64,000 bases of DNA from Tianweitania sediminis (GCF_017813335.1 NZ_JAGIYY010000005.1:1-64000); one strand, 5' to 3'; numbered from the stretch's first letter, positions 17,766 to 27,935 are shown. The notes: generated from the sequence alone by a model not told the origin. Numbers and translations are program-made.

Positions 17766-19082
17766 CTATCCGCCGCGCAGGCGCGCCAGGATTTCGCGCG
17801 CCCGGTCTACCCGCACATCGTGCGTTGCGGCGAGCTCGGCCGCGATCGTCCCAATTTCTTCGCCCTGGGCGCCCGCGACGATCGCAATATTGCGCGCGTG
17901 CAGCGCCATGTGGCCCCGCTGAATTCCCTCTGTAGCCAGCGCGCGCAGCGCCGCCATGTTTTGCGCCAGGCCAACAGCGACGGCAACCTCGGCGAGTTCC
18001 TGCGCGCTTTGTACTGCTAGCAGCTTCAGGGCGGCTTGTGCGGCGGGGTGCGTCTTGGTGGCACCGCCAACGAGACCAAGCGCAATCGGCATTTCGAGCG
18101 TGCCCACAAGGTTGCCCGAGGCAGCGATCTCCCATCGCGAAAGGGAGGCGTAGCGCCCCGAGCGCGCGGCATAGGCATGGGCGCCTGCCTCAATGGCCCG
18201 CCAGTCATTACCAGTCGCGACCACAAGTGGATCTATGCCGTTCATGATGCCTTTGTTATGGGTCGCCGCACGGTAGGGATCAACGATCGCGAGCGCGCAG
18301 GCCTCCACAATGCCGCTCGCCATCTCCTCGCCAGAACACGTTTGGGTACGAAGCACGTCCGGCGAAATTTCGACGCGGGCGCGGGCAATCCGCCGGTCCG
18401 CGAGGTTGGACAAGATGCGCAAGCGGACCCTGCCGCCGGTAAGCTTCTCGGCGAGCGGAGCGACAGTCTCCGCCATCGTGTTAACTGTGTTCGCGCCCAT
18501 CGCGTCGCGCACGTCAACGAGAAGATGAAGCACTACCATAGCGCCAGCCGGAGTATCCTCGAAAAGATGCACCTCGATATCGCGGCATCCGCCGCCAAGA
18601 GATAGGAGGACTTTGTCTTTCGAATTAGCAAGCGCGATGATCTGTGCGCGTTCGTTCAGCAGCTTGGCACGCGTGCCGAACGGATCAGCGAGGCCTAGTA
18701 GCTGGATCTGCGCGCGCATCACGGGATCGGTGCTTGACGTCAGGAAGCCGCCGCATTGGCGTGCAAGCCGTGCCATATAGGAAGCAGCGGCGACCACGGA
18801 AGGCTCCTCGACCGCCATCGGGATAAGGTAGTCGCGGCCGTTGATGGTGAAGTTGGTGGCGACCCCTAGCGGCAGCTCGAACGTGCCGACGACGTTTTCG
18901 ATCATTCCATTGGCGAGGTTGATTGGAAGAGCTCCGCCGCCGCTCAGGGCCCTGCTTTCATTCTGATCGAGCCCTGCCGCTTCGACGACACGTTTCAGTC
19001 GCTCGGCAGGCTCAAGATCCCGGAACTGCTCGAAACGTGAGTTGACGCCGTTGCGCGCGCCGCTTTCGCCCTGCTCGACCAC
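17766..19082 (-). CDS. mvaA: Hydroxymethylglutaryl-CoA reductase, class II (degradative type)
   Basis: This 438-residue enzyme interconverts mevalonate and HMG-CoA. Class II features include [17 protein letters not shown] and the catalytic-glutamate block [11 protein letters not shown] (about 91-101). The catalytic-lysine block is [12 protein letters not shown], with Asp in ATGNDWRA and a C-terminal His in [11 protein letters not shown]. The GTG start at 19082 has GGGAGG 5 bp upstream. In bacteria without a mevalonate route, class II enzymes usually oxidise mevalonate to HMG-CoA for use as carbon, which suits the isoprenoid-catabolic neighbourhood. It is transcribed alone, against the operon. 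Confidence 0.92.
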   Translation of the reverse strand: MVEQGESGARNGVNSRFEQFRDLEPAERLKRVVEAAGLDQNESRALSGGGALPINLANGMIENVVGTFELPLGVATNFTINGRDYLIPMAVEEPSVVAAASYMARLARQCGGFLTSSTDPVMRAQIQLLGLADPFGTRAKLLNERAQIIALANSKDKVLLSLGGGCRDIEVHLFEDTPAGAMVVLHLLVDVRDAMGANTVNTMAETVAPLAEKLTGGRVRLRILSNLADRRIARARVEISPDVLRTQTCSGEEMASGIVEACALAIVDPYRAATHNKGIMNGIDPLVVATGNDWRAIEAGAHAYAARSGRYASLSRWEIAASGNLVGTLEMPIALGLVGGATKTHPAAQAALKLLAVQSAQELAEVAVAVGLAQNMAALRALATEGIQRGHMALHARNIAIVAGAQGEEIGTIAAELAATHDVRVDRAREILARLRGG

Positions 19083-20412
19083 GTTATGCCTCCCTCGAAC
19101 TCGCCGCTCAACGTCTTTGCGGCATGGAGGCGGCGAACGCAACTCCCTTGGCGAGGGCGGTATCGGCCACTCGATTAACTCAACCTTTCGTCGTCGTCAG
19201 AGCAACATGGCAGCGGTCGAGCAAAAGAGGACTGCTGGTCAATGAAGACGTAGGCGCCTGCGGGAACCGACTGGGCAGCAGTACGCAGCTAGATGCCAGC
19301 CGTGACGCCTGAACGTGAATGCGCCTTCCTTCGCGGCAGAGGAAGCGGCTTGCAGGCCCAGGCAGGTTGCTAGATCATCTTCCTTTTGTCAGCATTGGCA
19401 GAAGGCGCGCTGACAACGGGATGGGGGCGGACCCGACGGAGACGCGGTACCGTTCGAGATGGATCGCGAGCGCGAGTCCGCACCCATCTGCCGGATCGAC
19501 CGTCTCTTCGAAGGTGGATGTCGCTCTGCCGCATAGCGCATCCCAGCGCTCGGAAACGAGGCGGTCGAATTCGACGTGGCTGGCGGCCAGCCGCTCCCGC
19601 AGCCGCCAGACGCCTGCAGGTTCGTCAGCTGCCAGGCCAATCGCCTTCTCCAATGGCGGATCGATGACGCAGGAAGAAGGAGCCGGCCGGAACTGCGATA
19701 AAGAAGAGGGAGAGGGAGCTCGACCCCGCCGGTTTTCCAGTCAGCGGATATGGCGGTCAAGGTTCTAGTCCGAGCGAAGACACGCGCTTGGCTTCGCCGA
19801 TGCGAGTAGCGGAGCCGCAACGCGTCGATTTTGGTTGCGAGGATGTAGCCAGTCTTGCGGACATCGCTTCCACATGTCCGGAATACCTGGCAAACTGTTC
19901 TTCGCGACGCCGTTAATGGAGGGTGAGGGAAAGCTCCTTGCGACAATCCCTGGTCCCAAACCTGTTGCATGAGGTAGGGCAGCAGGTTCTCGGCTGTCGC
20001 GGGATGGCCCCCAAACCACTGCGACCCCTGCGTCATTTTGCCGCCAGAATTGGCTGCCGTGGCTGCTTTGAAGACCGTTCGCGTCCCCGCCTCGAATCCT
20101 TTTCTTTTGACGCTATCGTATGACCGTTCCGGTTCTTTACTGGCTATCGCCAGTTCTCTTAAAGCCGTTCCAGGCAAGGGTCGCCAAGGATTCGAGTTAA
20201 CAGCCTGAAAGAACTCCTTTGTACACAAAGGCAGTATTTTGTTAGGGCAAGTGAATTCTGTCGATTACTGTTGTCAAGTCTTTTGTTGCGGAAGGGCATC
20301 TGGATGATGGATCGTTGACCTTTTCGCGACTGTATCCCTACATCGCAACCGCATAGGAGTCCGCAGCAATAGCGCGGGCAGAGGAAGCCGTCGCTTGGCC
20401 AGGAGGTAGCGA
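19083..20412. other. Gene-poor 1.3-kb stretch with degenerate coding traces
   Basis: No intact gene is convincing here. On the minus strand about 19375-19690 a protein-like segment (RERLAASHVEFDRLVSERW) occurs without a good start. About 19765-20228 a second minus-strand frame is open but reads poorly. This looks like a decayed gene or genes at the left border of the island. An inverted repeat (CCTTTGT, 2 bp, ACAAAGG) lies at 20215-20230. A possible promoter TTGACC-17 bp-CTACAT at about 20315-20343 faces the next gene. Confidence 0.4.
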
Positions 20413-21720
20413 ATGTCAATGAGTAAGTCTCGTGAGCGCACGGATTGGATGGCCTTTCTAGCCACTCTCTCTCCGGAAGAACGTGAGCTGGTTGGGCAAG
20501 CTGACGCGCTGATGGCGCCAGTCGAAAAGAACAACTCAGAAGGTCTGTTCGTCGAGGGAGACGCGCTTCTGTTGGTGAAGCAGCACGCGCAGAAGCGTAC
20601 GTTCTCGATGTGGTGCCGCCACAAGGGGTTCGACCGAAGCGCATCCTATAAGCGAATGAAAGTCGTCGAAAACCTGGGCCCTTTCAGACACAGGCTCATT
20701 GCCGCCAGGGTACAACCCGGAGCGCTTCTGGTTCTGGGGCGGTTCCCTGACAGAGTGGACGAGATACTTCGCTCGTATGAAACGGGTGAAAGGCCCACGT
20801 TAGACGAGGTAGAGGAATATCTAGGCGTCAGGAAAAAGGACACGGCTTCCAATGCAGATGTGGAGGTCGGGGGAGATAAGGGCGTCATGCGCCTGTACGA
20901 CAGCAAGCGCCGACACATCCCAGAGTTCATCGCCGTCTTGGAAAAGATCATCGCGGCGATTGATGACGCCTTAGGCGCAGACCGCTTGGTGAAAACTCAC
21001 TTGGCAAAGAAGGTCGTTTCCGATGCCCGATGGGCGAACCGTGTGCTGCTTCATCTCGGCACCTTCATTGAGCCTCTGGATCTAACCTACGGGAAGATCC
21101 GGCCCGTACCATTCCCGGTCGAAAGCCGCTGGCATCAGGTAGAGAAAGTTCTTTTCACCATGGGCGGAGCGGAGGACGTATGGCCTCCTGCGAACGCCCT
21201 TGGAACATGGCTTGTCAGCGAGGTGCGCCCGCTGTTGAACTGGGCAGCGCGAGGGGAGGGCGACCCCAAGGTTCAGACGGAAGAGGCCATCGCGCTGCCG
21301 GCCGATGCGGCGCGATCAGCATGGCCGACAGGGCCGGAAGCACAAGCGGACAGTAGCTATCTGTTGCCGGAGCAGTTTGCATTCGACGATGAGGATTATG
21401 AGGTTGCCGTCGAACATGCACCTGGGTGGCACGAGGCATCGCTAAACGATGGCGTCTGGAGGAGCAGCGCTGGAGCAATCCGTCCGATCCTTATTAAACT
21501 ACATCAACGGGATATAGAGCTCGGCCTCAGGCTGCTAAGTGAACAATGCCCTCCCGACGTTCCAGTCGACGGTCAGGAGGAATGGCGAAACATACACGCC
21601 CGTAGCGTTTCAGCCTTGCTCATATACGGGGAGAGCTTCGACTTCGGCAAAGCTCCGGCGGTGGAGCCGGTTATAAGAATAGCGACGGCGCTGATACGAG
21701 AACTGGACGCGAGAAGGTGA
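20413..21720 (+). CDS. Unknown protein with DUF3102/ParB-HTH-like N-terminus
   Basis: This 435-residue protein is not firmly recognised. Residues about 50-130 (FSMWCRHKGFDRSASYKRMK, then GALLVLGRFP and RPTLDEVEEYLG) look like the helical DNA-binding segments of DUF3102 or ParB-type proteins. The rest is unfamiliar, with an acidic YLLPEQFAFDDEDYEV patch at about 316-331. AGGAGG lies 6 bp before ATG 20413. A near-perfect 20-bp palindrome follows the stop by 4 bp. A decayed copy of its last 160 or so codons plus the same palindrome lies at 51.8-52.3 kb. It may bind that palindrome; regulator, partition-like and element-borne roles are all open. Confidence 0.6.
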   Translation: MSMSKSRERTDWMAFLATLSPEERELVGQADALMAPVEKNNSEGLFVEGDALLLVKQHAQKRTFSMWCRHKGFDRSASYKRMKVVENLGPFRHRLIAARVQPGALLVLGRFPDRVDEILRSYETGERPTLDEVEEYLGVRKKDTASNADVEVGGDKGVMRLYDSKRRHIPEFIAVLEKIIAAIDDALGADRLVKTHLAKKVVSDARWANRVLLHLGTFIEPLDLTYGKIRPVPFPVESRWHQVEKVLFTMGGAEDVWPPANALGTWLVSEVRPLLNWAARGEGDPKVQTEEAIALPADAARSAWPTGPEAQADSSYLLPEQFAFDDEDYEVAVEHAPGWHEASLNDGVWRSSAGAIRPILIKLHQRDIELGLRLLSEQCPPDVPVDGQEEWRNIHARSVSALLIYGESFDFGKAPAVEPVIRIATALIRELDARR

Positions 21721-21753
21721 GCAAGTGTGGAAACGTTTCCGCACATCCAGCGC
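21709..21753 (+). repeat. 45-bp direct repeat, copy 1
   Basis: This block spans the last codons of the 20.4-kb gene, its TGA and the palindrome behind it. It matches 52255-52299 at 44 of 45 bases by my alignment, in the same orientation. Homology ends at 21753, where the two flanks diverge. Confidence 0.85.
21725..21744. promoter_or_regulatory. 20-bp palindromic site (one mismatch)
   Basis: The half-site GTGTGGAAAC is followed by GTTTCCGCAC, a palindrome broken only by a T/G pair. It lies in the 84-bp gap between two convergent genes. The same site, fully symmetrical, occurs at 52271-52290. It could be a dimer-binding site for the upstream protein or a terminator for it; there is no T run to favour the latter. 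Confidence 0.6.
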
Positions 21754-21804
21754 TGCGGTTTCAGCCCATGGTTGTCACCATAATGTCCCTCCTGCCTCCG
21801 GTGA

Positions 21805-24800
21805 CTAGGCCGCGACCGCAGCAGGCGGTGACAGCGTCACGGCGATGATCTCGCCCGTCGTCACCAGCACGATCAGCCCGCGCGGGGCGCTGGTCATGTC
21901 AAGATAGGTCCGCACCTGGGCGCGGTAGTGCTCGATCGTCTCCGCGCTTGGCTGGACATCGCTCTTCCAGTCGATGACCACCTGCGGTGTACCGTCGGGT
22001 CCGAGGCATACGGCGTCCGCAATGCCGGTCGTCGCCTGCTCAACCTCGTCGAGGAGCGCCGCTGCATAGACAGGCAGCTCGGGCGTGAGAGCCGGACGAA
22101 GCTCGGCGATCTCAGGCAAGGTGAGCGTGCGGATCACGCACTCTGCAAGCTCGCCAGGAGACAAGCCCTGCGACGGGTCTTCGACCGCAGAGCGGCCGAG
22201 CGCCATGATGAGTGATCGCGCGCGTTCGGTCAGCCCGGCGTTGTCTTCTGGAGCTTCACCCGTCAGCACTTCTTCGAGAAGCTTGTGCAGGATCAGTCCC
22301 CGTTCGCGCCCGCCCTGGATGCTGGGGCGTTCGGCTTCGTCGTCGGGCTGCCGCTCGTCATGCGCTGCCCAGATCTCGATGACTTCCGGAGTGAGGATCG
22401 GTCCGGCGCTGCTTTCGTCGCGGCTGGGAGCGAGCCAGGTCAGGCGGCGGTGGCGGTCGGCAATGGACGCCGCTTCCGCCGCAAAGGTCTCGCGGGTCTG
22501 CTGGTTACCTTCGCCCGGCGTCGCAGCGCCCATCTCCAGCGGGAGATGAGCGACCTCCAGTGCCGGCAGGTCGGCGAGCGACAGGTCAAGCAGCGAGATC
22601 CAGGCCGACCTAGACGGCGCAGCGTCGAGGCGGGGAAGGACCAGAAGTTCGCGCGCCCGGGTGGCGGCGACGTACCAGAGTCGGACGCGCTCGCGATCAA
22701 GCTCCGCCTTTTCCGCGTCGCGCACTTCATCGTAGCCGGCCGGCTTCACGCCGAACGCCGGACAGTAGAAGGTGTTGCTGTCACGATCGATCACCGCGAT
22801 CTCGGCCGGCATGATGCCGGTCATCGTGTTGACCGGCACGACGATCGGCCACTCAAGGCCCTTGGCGGCGTGCATGGTGTAGAGCGCCACGGCTTCTTCC
22901 TGCGCGTCAGGCCGCCCTTCGACGGCGCGAGCTTCGTCGGTCCAGGCTGCGGTCATCGTCTCGGCGAAGGCGCGCAGGCCGCGAACCGAGAAAGCGGAGG
23001 CGAGGCTGAGATAGAGATCGACATTGGCGAGCGCCCGTTCCGCCTGGCCGCGATGGCGGGCGAGGAGGATCGGCCGCACCCGCATCACATCGACAGCCTG
23101 CGAAAGGAGGTCGTGCGGCGTGGTGCTGTTGGTGCGGCGATTAAGGGCCTGAAGCCTTTCGATCACCGATCGCGCCAGAGGGTTGGCGATCGAACTGGCC
23201 TCCACGCCCAGGTCTAGGCGCGGCAAGGCGTCGGGATCTTCCTGGGACCGCGGAAGCGCCCAGATGGTATCCAGCAGTTCCTCCTCGGTGAGGCCGACCA
23301 AGGGGCCCCGCAGGAGCGCCCCCAGAGCGAGCGTATCGCGGCGATCGGCGAGGACGCGGGTCAGCGCGATAAGGTCCTGAATTTCCTGACGCCGGAATAG
23401 GCCTTTCCCGGCTTGGGTGGCGACGGGGATGCCGTGCCGCTCAAGCGCTTCCTCGTAGCGCCAGAGGTCGCTTCCGGTAGGCGCGAGGAGAGCAATGTCG
23501 CCGGGCCGACAGACCCGACTGGCGCCTGAGCGACGGTCGAGGATCATCTCGCTGCCGATAAGGCGGGCGCACAGCTCGGCGACAGCTTCGGCTTCGGCGT
23601 CACGTTGCTGCTCGGCGGTCGCCTTGCCGTTCTCATCGGCCACAGCAACATCTATTGCAGCGACGCAGGGAGCCTCGCCTCGGCCGCTATGGAAAGAGTC
23701 GAGCGCGGTGAAGCCCGGTTGACCATCACTGGACAACAGCGCTTCGAAGCGCTCGTTCACATAGGTGAGGATCGGGGCGCAGGAGCGGAAGTTGGTGGAA
23801 ATCCACAGGACGCTCTCGGCGTCCTGGGCGATGAAGGCATCGCGCGCCCGGACGTAGGCGCTGACGTCAGCGCCGCGGAAGCGATAGATCGCCTGCTTGG
23901 GATCGCCGACCAGAAACAGCGCGCCTGGCCGAATCCGAAACTCCGCCCACTCCGCAGACCGGCCATCGACCGGCGGCTCTCCGCACAAGCGCCAGAAGAT
24001 CTCAGTCTGCAGCGGGTCGGTGTCCTGAAACTCGTCGACGAGAACCCGCGAGAAGCGCGCGCCCAGGGCGCGGCGAACCTCGTCATGTCCGCGCAGCAGA
24101 TCGCGCGCGGCGAAGATCAGGTCGTCGAAGTCGAGCAAGGCGGCCGAGCGCTTGTAACTCCGAAACTCCTCCAGCACCGGCTGCACCTGTGCGATCAGGT
24201 CAGACAGGACGCGGCTAGCAACATTCTGGAGCAGGACCTGCCAGGCTTCACAGCACGCCGCATAGTGGCCCTCGGCAGTGGCATTGAGGCGTTCGCCATC
24301 GGCCTTGGCCAAGCCCTCGCGCTTGGCCGCTTCAACCCACTTGCCCTTCTTCTTGTAGGCCAGGAACGAGCCGCTCTTGGTGCAAAGCTCAGGATGCGGC
24401 GGCGAGACCAGAAGCCGGACGAGGCCCGCCGGCGTCTCGGCCGTCGCCGCGTCGTCCATCGCCTGGGCCATCTCCCCTAGGCGTCCGGCGAACTTCGCGG
24501 TTTCCTCCTCGATCGCGGGTGCGGTCCGGATGAAGTCGGCGAAGGCTTGCGTCGCATCCTGGAAGGCCCGCAGGTGGGGAGCGAGCGGTGTCACAGGCGG
24601 CGCCGAGACGGTGCGCCGCTTGCGCAGGTTAGCGACGATCTTGTGGATCAGCTCGACGGTCTCACCGGGGCTTTGCAGCACCATTTCCGCGATGATGCCG
24701 CCTTGGTCGCCGGAAAGCTGCTCGCGCAGCCAGGCGTCGACGATCTCGATGAAGGCGAGATCGGCCTGGTTGCGGTCCATCACACTTGCGCCGGGGTCAA

Positions 24801-25209
24801 TGTCCGCCTCGACGGGGTACGGCTTGATCAGGCGTTGGCAGAAGCCATGGATCGTCGAGCAGGTGATCTCGTCGATCGTCGCCGAGGCCGTCGCGAGGTT
24901 TGCTTTGTGCGCCTCCGACAGTCCGTCGGGAAAGGCGATCCGCAGGTCGGTCGGGATCGTGCCCGCCGCGAACTCGGCGACGAACTCACGGACGCGGATG
25001 AGAAGCTCGCTCGCAGCCAGTTCGGTGAACGTCACAGCCGCGATGGATTTGGGCGCGGCGCCTTCGGCAAGCATCGTGGCGATCCGCCCGGCCATGACAG
25101 CGGTCTTGCCCGAACCGGCGCCCGCCTCGACCAGGATAGACCGATCATGGATGCTGATCGCGGCGCGGCGGGCGTTGTCGTCACGCAGGGCTTTGCTTAC
25201 AGCGGTCAT
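21805..25209 (-). CDS. AddA-like UvrD-type helicase with C-terminal RecB-family nuclease
   Basis: This 1134-residue superfamily 1 helicase has Walker A AGAGSGKT at 29-36, motif II VLVDEFQDTDP and GDPKQAIYRFRG. Late motifs are YTMHAAKGLEWPIVV and YVAATRARELL. The C-terminus carries a PD-(D/E)XK nuclease core ending VVIDWKSDV. The architecture is that of AddA, the ATP-driven half of a double-strand-end resection complex. Its ATG at 25209 overlaps the stop of the upstream AddB-like gene (TGATG), so the two subunits are coupled. Location beside a BrxR-type regulator suggests a dedicated defence or restriction role rather than the housekeeping AddAB, but the housekeeping copy cannot be excluded. 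Confidence 0.82.
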   Translation of the reverse strand: MTAVSKALRDDNARRAAISIHDRSILVEAGAGSGKTAVMAGRIATMLAEGAAPKSIAAVTFTELAASELLIRVREFVAEFAAGTIPTDLRIAFPDGLSEAHKANLATASATIDEITCSTIHGFCQRLIKPYPVEADIDPGASVMDRNQADLAFIEIVDAWLREQLSGDQGGIIAEMVLQSPGETVELIHKIVANLRKRRTVSAPPVTPLAPHLRAFQDATQAFADFIRTAPAIEEETAKFAGRLGEMAQAMDDAATAETPAGLVRLLVSPPHPELCTKSGSFLAYKKKGKWVEAAKREGLAKADGERLNATAEGHYAACCEAWQVLLQNVASRVLSDLIAQVQPVLEEFRSYKRSAALLDFDDLIFAARDLLRGHDEVRRALGARFSRVLVDEFQDTDPLQTEIFWRLCGEPPVDGRSAEWAEFRIRPGALFLVGDPKQAIYRFRGADVSAYVRARDAFIAQDAESVLWISTNFRSCAPILTYVNERFEALLSSDGQPGFTALDSFHSGRGEAPCVAAIDVAVADENGKATAEQQRDAEAEAVAELCARLIGSEMILDRRSGASRVCRPGDIALLAPTGSDLWRYEEALERHGIPVATQAGKGLFRRQEIQDLIALTRVLADRRDTLALGALLRGPLVGLTEEELLDTIWALPRSQEDPDALPRLDLGVEASSIANPLARSVIERLQALNRRTNSTTPHDLLSQAVDVMRVRPILLARHRGQAERALANVDLYLSLASAFSVRGLRAFAETMTAAWTDEARAVEGRPDAQEEAVALYTMHAAKGLEWPIVVPVNTMTGIMPAEIAVIDRDSNTFYCPAFGVKPAGYDEVRDAEKAELDRERVRLWYVAATRARELLVLPRLDAAPSRSAWISLLDLSLADLPALEVAHLPLEMGAATPGEGNQQTRETFAAEAASIADRHRRLTWLAPSRDESSAGPILTPEVIEIWAAHDERQPDDEAERPSIQGGRERGLILHKLLEEVLTGEAPEDNAGLTERARSLIMALGRSAVEDPSQGLSPGELAECVIRTLTLPEIAELRPALTPELPVYAAALLDEVEQATTGIADAVCLGPDGTPQVVIDWKSDVQPSAETIEHYRAQVRTYLDMTSAPRGLIVLVTTGEIIAVTLSPPAAVAA

Positions 25210-27872
25210 CACTGGGCCTCCCAGACTTGCGCGGCGTCGCCGAACATCTCTGTCGCGGCGGGCAGCTTGCGTTTGCAGTAGGTGGCGCCTGCGTTCGCCG
25301 GCAGGGCGAAGGCGAGGTCGTCATAGGCTCCGCCGGTGTCAGGTCCCATCAGGGCGCGCCCGGCAATCAGGTTGGCGCGCGCCACCTGCAGGTAGCCGGT
25401 GATCTCGACGAGGGTCGCTTCCGGATCCGCGAGCTGCAAGTCCACCTGCTCGCGCGGGAAGAGCAGGGAGGCGCTGATCGAGACCTCGGACCCGAGAAGC
25501 GCCTTAACGGCGAAGGCATAGAGACAGCGCTGAAGCTCGCGGCCGCCGTCGAGGCTGATGGCGTCCTTGGGTGCGCGTCCGGATTTGTAGTCGCGCACGA
25601 GCGCGCGCTTGCCGTCGCCCGATAGATCGAGACGGTCGATGTAGCCGTTGATGCGGAACCCTGCGCCGGGAATTTCGACGGGAACTGTCGAATCCCACGG
25701 GCCCTCCGCGCCGGATTTCCCCTCAAGGCCGCCGAAAGCCACTTCCCCGTAAGAACGGGCGTCGGGCAGCCGCTCGTCGCCATAGGCGAGCGCGCGGGTG
25801 GCCAAGAGGCGCGCGTCGTCCAGGGTCCGGCGCCAGATCATCGCTGGAGGGACAGCTCGTTCGCTCTCCCAGATAGCGGCAACCTGCCGCGCAGCGTCTT
25901 CCACCTTCGCGGCGATCTGAGCCTCGTCCGCCTTTGACAGGCCGCCGTTGGCCTCCAGCTGCTGGAGGGCGAGATCGAGCGTCATATGGACGAGGTCGCC
26001 CATGTCGAGGGCGTCCAGAACGAGCGGATCGGTGCCACTTTCGGGCATCCGTAGCCGCATCGCGTATCGCCAAACGAAGCCGAGTGGGCTTCGCAGGAGC
26101 AGGCGGAGCGAACTCGCCGACTGGGTCCGGTCGAGGATGGCCAGCAAGAGCGGATGGTCGGCGCGCACCAAGCCGTCGTGCGGTGTGATCTCCTTGCGGT
26201 GCCAGTTGCGCCAGCAGGTCGTGGCGGCCGCGGCCTGGGGGTGGCCGGCAAACTCCAGCGGGCGCGCCATCAACCGATCGGTTTCGCTGAAGGCGTGAGC
26301 CGGGACCGCATTGCGGCGAATGTAGATCTCCTCCCTATAGACGCCGAGCAACGAGCTGCGGCCGAGAAGCCGGCCCTCGCTATCGCGGCGCGCGCGCGAC
26401 AGAACCACCTGGCGCTCGGTGGTGGCGAGGATCGTCTCGAAGTCACGGCGATCGGCCGCAGCCACCGGCAGGGGATCGAGTTCGGCAGTCGGGATGACGT
26501 GATCGGAGATCAGGCGATCTTCGGAGATGCTGCGGGGCCAGCGCGACGAGTTCAGCCCGATCAGGCGGACGAACCGCCGTGGTGAGGAGGCCAAGGCGCT
26601 AGCTGGCATCCAAGCCACCGAGACGCAGTCTTCAAGACCGTCATCCTGTTTGAGGTTCTCCAACGTGGTGTCGAGCGAGCCGGTCGGCCCGGCGAGGAGC
26701 GCCTTGCGCCAGATCGCCAGCGCACGGCCGCTAAGGAGCGCCGCACCAATCTCCTCGGCCGCGTGGTGGCCCCTGCCCAGCAGCCCAACGATGCCGCGCA
26801 GCGTGGCGGTATGATCTTGCTGATCCGGCCAGTCGGCCGCAGTCAGCCGTCCGAGCAGGCGCATCCACGCCCCGATGGAGGCGAGCGGGGCGTCGCTGGG
26901 CAAGATGCGCAGCCAACTGGAGGGCAGTGCTTGGAACGGACCAGGCTCGGACCCGCAGAGCGCTGCCAGGCGGCGCATACGGGTCTGCGATAGCCCGCGG
27001 ACGAGAATGTCGGCAAGCGCGGCGGCGGCCTGACCGTCCCGAGTCGTGGTGACCTTGATCCCGTGAATGAAGTGCAGGTCGAGGTTCGCGTCGGCGCGAA
27101 GCGAGAGGAAATGGTGGTCGTAGTCCGCCGTGGATGCGGCCGCGATTCCGATCTCCGCCGGTTCGGCCTCGCCCGACGCCAGCAGCGCGCGCACCCAACG
27201 CATTGCTTCGATAGCTTCGTGGTAGGCCGTTGCGGCGCTTTCCACCCGAACAGACGGGGCTCGCGGCGGCTCTCGCGTGACTGACACGCCGATCGCCTCC
27301 AGCCAGGCCGGTGTCGGTCGAGGACCCGCCGTCCAAGTCACGGGGGTGTAGTCGGTGAGCGCCCCGAGCAGCGGGCGCCAGCACGGCGAAAGTTCCGTGA
27401 TCCCCACGATCTCGACTGGCCCCAGAATGGCGTTGGCGTGATCGAGGCGCTGACAGGCGGCGGCCACTAGGTCACAGGGCCGCATCATGCCTTGCGGAAG
27501 CTGTTCCAGAACAGCGGATTCCAGGCGGGCTATGGCATCGAGGCGAGGATGCTCAGTTGCGCGCGAGGCGAGGTTGACTCCGGCGCGCCACGCCTTGTGC
27601 AGGGTGTCGGATGCGGCGTCGACCATGCCGGGCAGGAGCTTGATGCTTTCGAGTTCCCCGAGCGGCGTGGAGGGGAACGCAGCCTGGATAGCCGTGCGCA
27701 GGCTCTCGTCGTCGATTGGCCTGGCAAAGCCGCCCGCGAGGCGGACGGCAAGGTGCTCGAAGGACATGATCCGCAGACCGTGCCGCCGGTGGCGCGCAGC
27801 GTCGAGGCGAAGCTCCCGCATCGCCATACGTCCGTGAGCGACGATGGTCCGCCGGTTGAACATGCTGGTCAT
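25209..27872 (-). CDS. AddB-like PD-(D/E)XK exonuclease subunit
   Basis: This 887-residue protein pairs with the AddA-like helicase downstream. The central part looks like an inactivated helicase (segments such as RFVRLIGLNSSRWPRS and RQVVLSRARRDSEGR). The C-terminal third holds a RecB-type nuclease core (IDRLDLSGDGKR, then VRDYKSG, with Asp and Lys of the active site). I see no Walker A motif at the N-terminus, unlike some AddB proteins. GGAGG precedes ATG 27872. Transcription diverges from the WYL regulator 130 bp away. Confidence 0.75.
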   Translation of the reverse strand: MTSMFNRRTIVAHGRMAMRELRLDAARHRRHGLRIMSFEHLAVRLAGGFARPIDDESLRTAIQAAFPSTPLGELESIKLLPGMVDAASDTLHKAWRAGVNLASRATEHPRLDAIARLESAVLEQLPQGMMRPCDLVAAACQRLDHANAILGPVEIVGITELSPCWRPLLGALTDYTPVTWTAGPRPTPAWLEAIGVSVTREPPRAPSVRVESAATAYHEAIEAMRWVRALLASGEAEPAEIGIAAASTADYDHHFLSLRADANLDLHFIHGIKVTTTRDGQAAAALADILVRGLSQTRMRRLAALCGSEPGPFQALPSSWLRILPSDAPLASIGAWMRLLGRLTAADWPDQQDHTATLRGIVGLLGRGHHAAEEIGAALLSGRALAIWRKALLAGPTGSLDTTLENLKQDDGLEDCVSVAWMPASALASSPRRFVRLIGLNSSRWPRSISEDRLISDHVIPTAELDPLPVAAADRRDFETILATTERQVVLSRARRDSEGRLLGRSSLLGVYREEIYIRRNAVPAHAFSETDRLMARPLEFAGHPQAAAATTCWRNWHRKEITPHDGLVRADHPLLLAILDRTQSASSLRLLLRSPLGFVWRYAMRLRMPESGTDPLVLDALDMGDLVHMTLDLALQQLEANGGLSKADEAQIAAKVEDAARQVAAIWESERAVPPAMIWRRTLDDARLLATRALAYGDERLPDARSYGEVAFGGLEGKSGAEGPWDSTVPVEIPGAGFRINGYIDRLDLSGDGKRALVRDYKSGRAPKDAISLDGGRELQRCLYAFAVKALLGSEVSISASLLFPREQVDLQLADPEATLVEITGYLQVARANLIAGRALMGPDTGGAYDDLAFALPANAGATYCKRKLPAATEMFGDAAQVWEAQ

Positions 27873-27935
27873 TGTCGTGCCTCCACCCTGCTGCCCGACA
27901 CGGTTCTGCTTGACGCGAGCCCGTGATGGGAATAT

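Noticed and set aside
22285-23217. A 310-codon + frame opposite the AddA-like gene
   Set aside because: It is His/Arg/Gly-rich with no recognisable domain and is fully covered by a gene with helicase motifs.
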